Below, piece by piece: positions 57,392 through 64,000 of a stretch of 64,000 nucleotides of DNA; the first letter of the stretch is position 1; each line of letters starts with the position of its first letter. Made by a program: the position numbers and the translations under genes. Origin of the DNA: Flavobacterium terrae (lineage in GTDB: Bacteria; Bacteroidota; Bacteroidia; Flavobacteriales; Flavobacteriaceae); contig NZ_FQZI01000001.1 in NCBI RefSeq assembly GCF_900142035.1, forward strand, positions 1 to 64,000. Reading direction: 5' to 3'. The notes beneath the pieces were generated by a model. That model ran no database searches and was not told the DNA's origin. It saw nothing but the letters and a program-made list of their open reading frames with translations.

Positions 57392-57589
57392 TTATTCGAT
57401 AACTACTACATTAGTAGCAACTTTACCTTTACGACCGTCTTCTTCTGTGAAAGAAACTTTTTGACCTTCTTTTAGTTCTTTACCGTTTGTACCAGTAACG
57501 TGAACAAAAATATCTGCCCCTGTTTCATCATCAGTTATGAATCCAAAACCTTTAGATTCAACAAAAAATTTAACTTTGCCTGTGCGCAT
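57392..57589 (-). CDS. Cold-shock-domain protein (CspA family)
   Basis: A 65-residue single-stranded nucleic-acid-binding OB-fold protein and RNA chaperone. It has the RNP1-type KGFGFITDD and RNP2-type DIFVHV motifs and the full-length ending [14 protein letters not shown]. It is monocistronic, with its own terminator. A TATCTTTG -7 box lies 29 bp upstream, giving a short leader unlike the long thermosensor leader of E. coli cspA. Confidence 0.96.
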   Translation of the reverse strand: MRTGKVKFFVESKGFGFITDDETGADIFVHVTGTNGKELKEGQKVSFTEEDGRKGKVATNVVVIE

Positions 57590-57617
57590 TCTTTGAAAAA
57601 ATAAATTAATAATAAAT

Positions 57618-57625
57618 CAAAGATA
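57618..57625 (-). promoter_or_regulatory. Probable -7 box of the cold-shock gene
   Basis: TATCTTTG on the minus strand, a full -7 match, 28 bp before the ATG. A TTG occurs 15 bp upstream, closer than usual. Confidence 0.5.
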
Positions 57626-57713
57626 TACTTTTTATCGAGACAAAAAATTTTTGCCAAATTTATTTTATAAAAAAATGTTAATTTTTTTTGTTGTTTAACA
57701 AAGAAACTACTAT

Positions 57714-59465
57714 TTATTTAAGATTTAACTTGATAAATAGTTCGTCTAATTGTTTGTCATCAATAACCGATGGAGCATCAATCATTACATCACGTCCCGA
57801 ATTATTTTTAGGAAAAGCAATGAAGTCACGAATCGTTTCCTGACCTCCAAGAATAGCCACTAAACGATCTAATCCAAACGCTAAACCACCATGAGGAGGT
57901 GCTCCATATTGAAAGGCATTCATCAAGAATCCAAACTGATTTTCAGCTTCTTCTTTTGTAAACCCTAATAATTCGAACATTCTTGCTTGTAAATCTTTAT
58001 CATGGATACGAATTGACCCTCCGCCTATTTCATTTCCATTCAATACCATATCATAAGCATTCGCTCTTATCTTTCCTGGCTCTGTAGTAATTAAATGAAT
58101 ATCTTCTGGCTTAGGTGATGTAAATGGATGGTGCATTGCATGATATCTTTCACTATCTTCATCCCATTCCAATAATGGAAAATCAACCACCCACAATGGC
58201 GCAAACTCATCTGGTTTACGTAAACCTAAACGAGTTGCCACCTCCATACGAAGTGCGCTTAATTGAGAACGAGTTTTATTTGCTGGTCCCGATAAAACAA
58301 AAATAATATCTCCAGGATTTGCTTTGGTAGCTTCTGCCCATTTTTTCAAATCTTCTTGATCGTAAAACTTATCTACTGAAGACTTTAAGCTTCCATCAGC
58401 TTCATATTTACAGTACACCATTCCTAAAGCACCAACTTGAGGTCGTTTTACCCAGTCAATCAAAGCATCAATTTCTTTACGAGTATAAGCAGCTCCGCCT
58501 GGCACAGCAATTCCGACTACTAATTCTGCCGAATTAAATACACCAAAATCTTTATGCTGAGCTACGGCATTCAATTCACCAAACTCCATTCCAAAACGGA
58601 TATCTGGTTTATCATTACCATAGGTTCTCATAGCATAATCGTATGTGATTCTTGGGAATTTATCTACTTCAATCCCTTTTATTTCTTTTAACAAATGACG
58701 TGTTAAACTTTCGAACATATTTAAAATATCTTCTTGTTCAACAAAAGCCATTTCACAGTCAATTTGAGTAAATTCAGGTTGACGGTCAGCACGTAAATCC
58801 TCATCACGGAAACATTTTACGATTTGGAAATATTTATCCATTCCTCCTACCATCAATAATTGCTTGAATGTTTGTGGAGATTGAGGTAAAGCATAAAACT
58901 GACCAGCATTCATACGTGAGGGCACTACGAAATCGCGAGCTCCTTCTGGTGTTGATTTAATTAAATATGGTGTTTCAACTTCACAAAAACCTTTAGCCGA
59001 AAGGAAATTTCTAACTTCCATTGCTACTTTGTGACGAAACAACAAACTGTTTTTCACTGGATTACGACGAATATCTAAATAACGATACTTCATACGCAAC
59101 TCCTCTCCTCCATCTGTTTCGTCTTCTATTGTAAAAGGAGGCAAAATAGCTTGATTTAATACTGTTAACTCTGAAACTAAAATTTCAATATCACCAGTAG
59201 CCATATTAGGATTTTTAGATTCGCGCTCAATAACAGTACCTTTAACCTGAATTACAAACTCACGTCCTAATGTTTTTGCTAATTCAAAAACTGCTTTATC
59301 AGTTCTACTTTCGTCAAAAATTAACTGAGTAATACCATAACGATCTCTTAAATCAACCCAAACCATAAAGCCTTTATCGCGAGATTTTTGAACCCATCCA
59401 GCTAGGGTAACTTCTGTATTGATATGCGAAACGTTTAATTCGCCACATGTATGACTTCTGTACAT
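57714..59465 (-). CDS. aspS: Aspartyl-tRNA synthetase
   Basis: Charges tRNA-Asp. The 583-residue bacterial-type class II synthetase has the N-terminal OB anticodon-binding domain ([22 protein letters not shown]). The catalytic motifs are FCEVETPYL (motif 1), [18 protein letters not shown] (motif 2) and [13 protein letters not shown] (motif 3), with the bacterial GAD insertion between motifs 2 and 3. I chose [10 protein letters not shown] at 59465; the 13 codons open upstream look unlike the family. Monocistronic, with a 124-bp gap to csp. Confidence 0.97.
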   Translation of the reverse strand: MYRSHTCGELNVSHINTEVTLAGWVQKSRDKGFMVWVDLRDRYGITQLIFDESRTDKAVFELAKTLGREFVIQVKGTVIERESKNPNMATGDIEILVSELTVLNQAILPPFTIEDETDGGEELRMKYRYLDIRRNPVKNSLLFRHKVAMEVRNFLSAKGFCEVETPYLIKSTPEGARDFVVPSRMNAGQFYALPQSPQTFKQLLMVGGMDKYFQIVKCFRDEDLRADRQPEFTQIDCEMAFVEQEDILNMFESLTRHLLKEIKGIEVDKFPRITYDYAMRTYGNDKPDIRFGMEFGELNAVAQHKDFGVFNSAELVVGIAVPGGAAYTRKEIDALIDWVKRPQVGALGMVYCKYEADGSLKSSVDKFYDQEDLKKWAEATKANPGDIIFVLSGPANKTRSQLSALRMEVATRLGLRKPDEFAPLWVVDFPLLEWDEDSERYHAMHHPFTSPKPEDIHLITTEPGKIRANAYDMVLNGNEIGGGSIRIHDKDLQARMFELLGFTKEEAENQFGFLMNAFQYGAPPHGGLAFGLDRLVAILGGQETIRDFIAFPKNNSGRDVMIDAPSVIDDKQLDELFIKLNLK

Positions 59466-59621
59466 TATATTAAAATTTGAGTGCAAATTTAACCAATTTA
59501 CCACAAGTTAAAAGCTAGTCAAAACAATTATTTATCATTCCTAAAAAGATTTCCAATGTTAAATTTTCATCCAATGTTATGAAATTGTTAAGCAATAGTT
59601 TTTTTAATGTAAATATTTTTC

Positions 59622-59629
59622 TATATTTG
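59622..59629 (+). promoter_or_regulatory. Probable -7 box of the MORN-like gene
   Basis: TATATTTG, a full -7 match, 30 bp before the ATG. No TTG at the usual distance. Confidence 0.45.
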
Positions 59630-59659
59630 AAATATAATTGTAACCTAAATCCCTAAACT

Positions 59660-60007
59660 ATGAAAAAGATTATCACATTATGCGCGTTAGTTTTCTCAGG
59701 TATTGTAATGGCTCAAACTATAGAACCTAAATATGAAATTGAAGGAAACTTAGTTAAAGCTACTTACTACAATGACAATGGAACAGTAAAACAAGAAGGT
59801 TTTTACAAAGATGGTAAAGTTCATGGCAAATGGGTTTCTTTTGATGAAAACGGAGTAAAAATTGCTATGGGAGAATATAAAAATGGAGAAAAAACTGGTA
59901 AATGGTTTTTTTGGGACAAAAACACACTTAATGAAGTTGATTACAATGACAGTCGTGTTGCTGAAGCAAAAAAATGGTCACAAGGAACATTAGTTCACAG
60001 AAACTAA
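59660..60007 (+). CDS. Small exported MORN/YwqK-like repeat protein
   Basis: A 115-residue exported protein with a signal peptide (MKKIITLCALVFSGIVMAQ). The mature part has two or three MORN-like beta-hairpin repeats: EGFYKDGKVHGKWVSFDENG and GEYKNGEKTGKWFFWDKN. Similar proteins are often labelled YwqK-family antitoxins or given other names by database transfer; no toxin is encoded nearby, so I would not call it an antitoxin. The role is unknown, probably a periplasmic or surface interaction module. Confidence 0.82.
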   Translation: MKKIITLCALVFSGIVMAQTIEPKYEIEGNLVKATYYNDNGTVKQEGFYKDGKVHGKWVSFDENGVKIAMGEYKNGEKTGKWFFWDKNTLNEVDYNDSRVAEAKKWSQGTLVHRN

Positions 60008-60032
60008 ATATCAACCATATTCTTACTTATAG

Positions 60033-60062
60033 AAAAACCCTTTCAAATGAAAGGGTTTTTTG
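60033..60062 (+). terminator. Intrinsic terminator of the MORN-like gene
   Basis: AACCCTTTC pairs with GAAAGGGTT around an AAAT loop, with further A-T pairs and a T run, 26 bp after the stop. Confidence 0.88.
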
Positions 60063-60074
60063 TTTTCAATACAT

Positions 60075-60102
60075 AAAAAAAGCCCAAACTTTCGTTTGAG
60101 CT
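60075..60102 (-). terminator. Terminator of tRNA-Leu
   Basis: On the minus strand AGCTCAAAC pairs with GTTTGGGCT (one mismatch) around a GAAA tetraloop, followed by a T run. It starts 6 bp after the tRNA 3' end. Confidence 0.8.
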
Positions 60103-60107
60103 TTTTG

Positions 60108-60189
60108 TGCGGGTGATAGGACTCGAACCTACACGCCTTGCGGCACCAGATCCTAAGTCTGGCACGTCTACCAATTTCGCCACACCCGC
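60108..60189 (-). tRNA. tRNA-Leu (anticodon UAG)
   Basis: Read on the minus strand: acceptor stem GCGGGTG/CACCCGC with discriminator A, D-arm with GGTAGACG, anticodon stem CCAGA/TCTGG around CTTAGGA (anticodon TAG), a long variable arm typical of leucine tRNAs (TGCCGCAAGGCGT), and a T-arm with GGTTCGAGTCC. The 82-nt gene does not encode CCA. It decodes CUN, mainly CUA. Confidence 0.97.
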
Positions 60190-60369
60190 AGGGTTTAGAA
60201 ACAGTAATTGTTTCAATAAGTGGGTGCAAATATACACATTTATTTTAAAAACCAAATTGCAAATTCAAAAATTGAACAAAATTTTAATTTATTATAAAAA
60301 TTGAAATTTGGAATTAAGAAATTGGCCCCTCAATTTGCTATCTTTGAAATTCTATATCAAAAAAACACA

Positions 60370-61758
60370 ATGGAAAATATTAAACAATACGTTCAAGAAA
60401 ATAAAGAACGTTTTTTAAATGAATTAATCGATTTATTAAAAATACCTTCAGTAAGTGCCGATAGCGCTTATGCTCAAGACGTAATTGATACTGCAAATGC
60501 TGTAAAAGTAAGTTTAGAAAAAGCTGGGTGTGATATTGTTGAACTTTGCGAAACTCCTGGCTACCCAATTGTTTACGGTGAAAAAATAATAGATCCAAGT
60601 TTACCAACAGTTTTAGTATACGGACACTATGATGTACAGCCAGCGGATCCAATTGAATTATGGGATTCACCTCCTTTTGAACCAGTAATTAAAAAAACAG
60701 ACTTGCATCCTGAAGGAGCAATTTTTGCTCGTGGTGCTTGTGATGATAAAGGACAAATGTATATGCACGTAAAGGCATTTGAATATATGATTCAAAATAA
60801 ATGTTTGCCTTGTAACGTGAAATTTATGATTGAAGGTGAAGAAGAAGTTGGATCTAAAAGCTTAGGCTGGTTTGTAGAGAGAAACCAAGAAAAACTAGCT
60901 AATGATGTGATTTTGATTTCAGACACTGGTATGATTTCAAACCAACAACCATCAATCACAACTGGTTTACGTGGTTTAAGCTACGTAGAAGTTGAAGTTA
61001 CTGGCCCTAACAGAGACTTACACTCTGGATTATACGGTGGAGCTGTAGCAAACCCAATTAATGTATTAACTAAAATGATTGCTTCTTTGCACGATGAAAA
61101 CAACCACATTACAATACCTGGTTTTTATGATAAAGTAGAAGAACTTTCATTAGAAGAAAGAGCTCAAATGGCAAAAAGACCATTCAGCCAAGAAGCATAC
61201 AACAAAGCACTTGATATAGCCGAAGAATATGGTGAAACAGGCTACACAACAAATGAAAGAAACTCAATTCGTCCTACACTAGATGTAAACGGAATCTGGG
61301 GTGGTTACACTGGAGAAGGTGCAAAAACAGTTATTGCAAGTAAAGCTTATGCTAAAATTTCAATGCGTTTAGTACCAAATCAAGACTGGGAGGAAATCAC
61401 TGAATTATTCAAAAAACACTTTGAAAGTATTGCTCCAAAGGCTGTAAAAGTAAAAGTTACTCCTCACCATGGAGGGCAAGGATATGTAACTCCTATTGAT
61501 GGTATTGGCTATCAAGCTGCTGCCAAGGCCTACAATGACTCTTTTGGCGTAGAACCAATTCCAGTACGCTCTGGAGGAAGTATTCCAATCGTTGCTTTAT
61601 TTGAAAAAGAATTAAAATCAAAAACCATAATGATGGGATTTGGACTTGATAGCGATGCTATCCATTCTCCTAATGAACATTACGGAATTTTTAACTACTT
61701 AAAAGGAATCGAAACTATTCCATTATTCTATAAATACTTTACTGAAATGAGTAAATAA
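60370..61758 (+). CDS. M20 family dipeptidase
   Basis: A 462-residue cytoplasmic zinc peptidase of the CPG2/dipeptidase type. The metal and catalytic motifs are GHYDVQPAD (His86, Asp88), ARGACDDKGQ with the bridging aspartate, EGEEEVGS with the catalytic glutamate, and SDTGM. A dimerisation lid domain is inserted from about residue 215 to 375. It probably cleaves dipeptides or small peptides. I chose MENIKQYVQ at 60370; the 23 codons upstream are unlike the family, and a TATCTTTG -7-like box lies inside them, near 60339. Confidence 0.93.
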   Translation: MENIKQYVQENKERFLNELIDLLKIPSVSADSAYAQDVIDTANAVKVSLEKAGCDIVELCETPGYPIVYGEKIIDPSLPTVLVYGHYDVQPADPIELWDSPPFEPVIKKTDLHPEGAIFARGACDDKGQMYMHVKAFEYMIQNKCLPCNVKFMIEGEEEVGSKSLGWFVERNQEKLANDVILISDTGMISNQQPSITTGLRGLSYVEVEVTGPNRDLHSGLYGGAVANPINVLTKMIASLHDENNHITIPGFYDKVEELSLEERAQMAKRPFSQEAYNKALDIAEEYGETGYTTNERNSIRPTLDVNGIWGGYTGEGAKTVIASKAYAKISMRLVPNQDWEEITELFKKHFESIAPKAVKVKVTPHHGGQGYVTPIDGIGYQAAAKAYNDSFGVEPIPVRSGGSIPIVALFEKELKSKTIMMGFGLDSDAIHSPNEHYGIFNYLKGIETIPLFYKYFTEMSK

Positions 61759-61763
61759 ATTCA

Positions 61764-62315
61764 GTGAGTAAGAAAAAATTTATATCAGAAGTATTAAAAT
61801 CTACAGGAACTATAGGCGCTTTGTCGCCTAGTTCCTCTTTTTTGGCTAAAAAAATGTTGGAACCCATAAATTTTAGTCAATCGCAATGTATTGTAGAATT
61901 TGGTCCAGGAACAGGTGTTTTTACAAAAAAACTATTAGAGAACATGCGCCCAGACGCAAAACTTTTAGCCTTTGAAATTAATCCAACATTCATAGAAGAA
62001 CTAAAACAAATTAAAGATGACCGTTTAGTTTTGATTAACAACAGTGCTGAAAAAATAGAACTTTATCTTAAAGAGCATGGATTCTCTTCGGCTAACTATA
62101 TAGTTTCATCGTTGCCTTTCACCATGATCCCCGATGAAGTTGTTCATAGTATTTTAACTAATTCTGACAATGCACTTTCTGAAAATGGAAAATACATTCA
62201 GTTTCAATATTCATTGAATGCCAAAAAAAAATTAGAAGGATATTTTAGCGAAGTTAGCATCAACTTCACCCTATTGAACTTACCTCCTGCTTTCGTATAT
62301 ATCTGTTCAAAATAA
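61764..62315 (+). CDS. Class I SAM-dependent methyltransferase (phospholipid methyltransferase-like)
   Basis: A 183-residue Rossmann-fold methyltransferase. Motif I is CIVEFGPGTGVFTKKLL, followed by AFEINPTFIEEL, and SSLPFTMIP corresponds to motif IV. The opening KKFISEVLKSTGTIGALSPSSSFLAKKML resembles the PmtA/rRNA-adenine-dimethylase-like group that includes phospholipid N-methyltransferases. The substrate is not certain. The start codon is GTG, 5 bp after the dipeptidase stop, so the two are probably co-transcribed. Confidence 0.85.
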   Translation: MSKKKFISEVLKSTGTIGALSPSSSFLAKKMLEPINFSQSQCIVEFGPGTGVFTKKLLENMRPDAKLLAFEINPTFIEELKQIKDDRLVLINNSAEKIELYLKEHGFSSANYIVSSLPFTMIPDEVVHSILTNSDNALSENGKYIQFQYSLNAKKKLEGYFSEVSINFTLLNLPPAFVYICSK

Positions 62316-62329
62316 AACAAAAACACCCT

Positions 62330-62358
62330 TTGTCTTTTCCTCAATTTTTTTAAGTTTG
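62330..62358 (+). promoter_or_regulatory. Promoter of the amine-oxidase-like gene
   Basis: TTG at 62330-62332, 18 bp, then TAAGTTTG at 62351-62358: a full match to the flavobacterial consensus, 20 bp before the ATG. Confidence 0.7.
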
Positions 62359-62378
62359 CTCCACCAAACAAACACAAA

Positions 62379-63947
62379 ATGAAAAAGACAATTTGTATTG
62401 CTGGAGGCGGAATCTCTGGACTTTACAGCGCACTTCAACTGAGTGATTTAGATTACAACGTTATTCTTCTTGAAGCTTCTGAAAATCATTGGGGCGGACG
62501 TATTGAAACTACGGTTCTTGAAAATTTTATTACAGAATGGGGACCAATGCGTTTTGAGACAAAATTACAACCTAAGTTTGGCAAATTAATTGACGATTTA
62601 AAAATTGAGCTTCTGCCGTTTAATGGTCCGCAAGCAAATCCTTCACAATTTCCTCAATACGATCTTCCGTTACAAGAGCAAAATTTAAATGCTTTAGACT
62701 TATTACGCAAAGGCATTTTATTAATGATGGGTAAAAATCCTAACAACCCTCTTGATTTTGGTTGTCAAAACTGGATTGATAGCTTAACTGAAGAAGATTT
62801 CAGAATCATGCGTAAGGAATCCAAACTCAATGGAAAACCTATGTGGAAAATGGGTTTTTGGAACGCTTTAAGTGAAGATGGAATTTTATCACACCAAGCC
62901 CTAATGAAAATTAGAGACACTGGTACTTTTTATCATATGATTCCTGATAATTTAAATGCTATAGAATGGGTTATTTGGTGGTTAAGAGCTTTTAAAACAG
63001 ACGGCCAAATTTTGGCCACAATAAAAAAAGGAACAGATGAAATCACTAAGCAAATGTTACTAAAACTTCAAGAAAGAAAAAACGTAACACTTATTAATGG
63101 TGCCAAATTAATTTCCTTTAAAAGCATTAATAAAGACCAGGTTGAAGCAGCTTACACCAAGAAAGAGGAAAAATTAACTCTTGAAGCAGACCATCTATTA
63201 TTGGCGATGCCTCAATATCCCCTAAAGAAACTAAACCACTCTTTACCAGAAAAAATACGAGAACAATTAGACAGTGTAAATGGATTTGCCATGACTAAGG
63301 TATTTTTCATTCTAGACAAACCTTGGTGGGAATACAATCAATCACCTCAAGCAAGAGCAAATCGAATGCCAACTCGTGAAATTCATTACTTCCGCAGATC
63401 AAAAACCAATGATTTTGATGGTTACGGAATGATTCTATTATACACTGACAAACCTGCAACAGAATTTTGGAACTATTACATAGAAAATAGAAACAAGCAT
63501 GAATTTGCAGAAATAAACAATAACGACGAAATCAAACAACAGTTTGCTAATTTTATGTCAAAAGATGTTTATCGATCGTTACAAGGAAATGAGGCAATGT
63601 CAACCACCGGTTTACAACTTACTAAAGAAGCTTTATTGAAATACGCCAATATGAGTTTGACTGAAATTAAAGATGATATTGAAAAATCGATAGTTTCATA
63701 CGGTATTCGTGACTGGTCATGTGCTCCTTATGGCGCTGGAAATCACTGCTGGAGACCAGGTGTAAAATCATGGGAAATTCAAGAACAATTCAAAGCTTTT
63801 GCTTTAGATAATTCTGAAGCAAAAAACATCCATATTATTGGGGAAGCTTATTCAGATTATACCGGTTTTATAGAAGGCGCTATCAATTCATCCGATTGGG
63901 CCCTTGAAGAAATCACCGGAAAAAAGATGACTATCAATTTTAGTTAA
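62379..63947 (+). CDS. Flavin-containing amine oxidase-like protein
   Basis: A 522-residue FAD enzyme. The dinucleotide-binding start is ICIAGGGISGLYSALQLS, followed by VILLEASENHWGGRIET with the GGR motif. The C-terminal FAD signature is IHIIGEAYSDYTGFIEGAINSSDWA. This is the architecture of flavin monoamine oxidases and related amino-acid oxidases. The substrate is unknown; the active-site lysine typical of polyamine or lysine-specific oxidases is not identified with confidence. No signal peptide. Monocistronic, with its own promoter and terminator. Confidence 0.88.
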   Translation: MKKTICIAGGGISGLYSALQLSDLDYNVILLEASENHWGGRIETTVLENFITEWGPMRFETKLQPKFGKLIDDLKIELLPFNGPQANPSQFPQYDLPLQEQNLNALDLLRKGILLMMGKNPNNPLDFGCQNWIDSLTEEDFRIMRKESKLNGKPMWKMGFWNALSEDGILSHQALMKIRDTGTFYHMIPDNLNAIEWVIWWLRAFKTDGQILATIKKGTDEITKQMLLKLQERKNVTLINGAKLISFKSINKDQVEAAYTKKEEKLTLEADHLLLAMPQYPLKKLNHSLPEKIREQLDSVNGFAMTKVFFILDKPWWEYNQSPQARANRMPTREIHYFRRSKTNDFDGYGMILLYTDKPATEFWNYYIENRNKHEFAEINNNDEIKQQFANFMSKDVYRSLQGNEAMSTTGLQLTKEALLKYANMSLTEIKDDIEKSIVSYGIRDWSCAPYGAGNHCWRPGVKSWEIQEQFKAFALDNSEAKNIHIIGEAYSDYTGFIEGAINSSDWALEEITGKKMTINFS

Positions 63948-63954
63948 AAAACAA

Positions 63955-63990
63955 AAACCTCAAAGCATTATCACTTTGAGGTTTCTTTTT
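63955..63990 (+). terminator. Terminator after the amine-oxidase-like gene
   Basis: A perfect 11-bp stem AAACCTCAAAG/CTTTGAGGTTT with an 8-nt loop and a T tract, close to the right edge. Confidence 0.9.
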
Positions 63991-64000
63991 ATTTCTGAAG

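Noticed and set aside
59553..59579. Direct repeat CCAATGTTA twice, 18 bp apart, upstream of the MORN-like gene
   Set aside because: Short, AT-rich and not in phase with a helical turn; could be chance.
59660..60007. Toxin-antitoxin role for the YwqK/MORN-like protein
   Set aside because: It has a signal peptide and no toxin gene is adjacent; the antitoxin label is a database habit.
60023..60304. Several short frames across the tRNA-Leu region on both strands
   Set aside because: They overlap the tRNA and its terminator and have no protein features.
1..64000. CRISPR arrays, prophage, insertion sequences, integrases, rRNA genes
   Set aside because: No regular direct repeats with spacers, no transposase or integrase reading frame, and no rRNA sequence were seen.

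Overview
The window is a strongly AT-rich piece of a Bacteroidota chromosome, almost certainly from Flavobacterium or a close relative in the Flavobacteriaceae. The evidence is: an SprA homologue of 2406 residues with a RemB-type gliding protein a few genes away, in the order remB-deoC-vanZ-gcvH-sprA that I recall from Flavobacterium johnsoniae; a secreted protease ending in a type IX secretion (T9SS) sorting domain; promoters of the TTG-N(18-20)-TAnnTTTG type; and almost no Shine-Dalgarno sequences. Most genes are core housekeeping genes. There is no phage, insertion sequence, CRISPR array or obvious genomic island.

Layout. 1-3.9 kb: a cell-surface protein cut by the left edge, a NifU-type Fe-S protein, dodecin, an amphipathic helical protein and tsaB. 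4-8.3 kb: a TolC/membrane-fusion efflux pair and a DUF4403 lipoprotein. 8.3-13.4 kb: a respiratory cluster read leftwards (heme O synthase, two subunit III genes, subunit IV, then SCO-type assembly factors and DUF420). 13.5-25.9 kb: a lipoprotein, remB, deoC, vanZ, gcvH, sprA and ruvA. 25.9-31 kb: malic enzyme, queG, ruvB, an acetyltransferase and a YjdI-type Fe-S protein. 31-37.8 kb: an amino-acid permease, an L,D-transpeptidase-like protein and the rimP-nusA-infB operon. 37.9-44.9 kb: stress protein, TerB-like, HupE-like, dCMP deaminase, S41 protease, a truncated flavoprotein, MarC, DUF4412 and DUF3109. 45.1-52.1 kb: nrdB, nrdA, an intergenic structured RNA, a frameshifted unknown gene, GNAT and dGTPase. 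52.2-64 kb: secreted M36 protease, dxs, tadA, csp, aspS, a MORN-like protein, tRNA-Leu, an M20 dipeptidase, a methyltransferase and an amine-oxidase-like flavoprotein.

How they work together. SprA is the outer-membrane channel of the T9SS, and the M36 protease at 52.2 kb is a probable cargo. Three genes act on dNTP pools (nrdBA, dgt, dCMP deaminase). The cytochrome-oxidase genes form two transcription units separated by a clear terminator: oxidase subunits plus heme synthase, then copper/assembly factors. RimP, NusA and IF-2 form the usual translation/transcription operon, here with a terminator-like hairpin directly before the rimP start.

The most interesting non-textbook signals are: a promoter-to-terminator small RNA of about 115 nt with three hairpins on the minus strand at 48861-48975; a neighbouring unknown gene that is intact across two frames (49114-50006); a paired-hairpin repeat between nrdB and nrdA whose loops are nearly complementary; a GC-rich repeat-like block between ruvB and queG; the hairpin in the rimP leader; and several genes whose -7 box lies only 4-5 nt before the ATG, suggesting leaderless transcripts.
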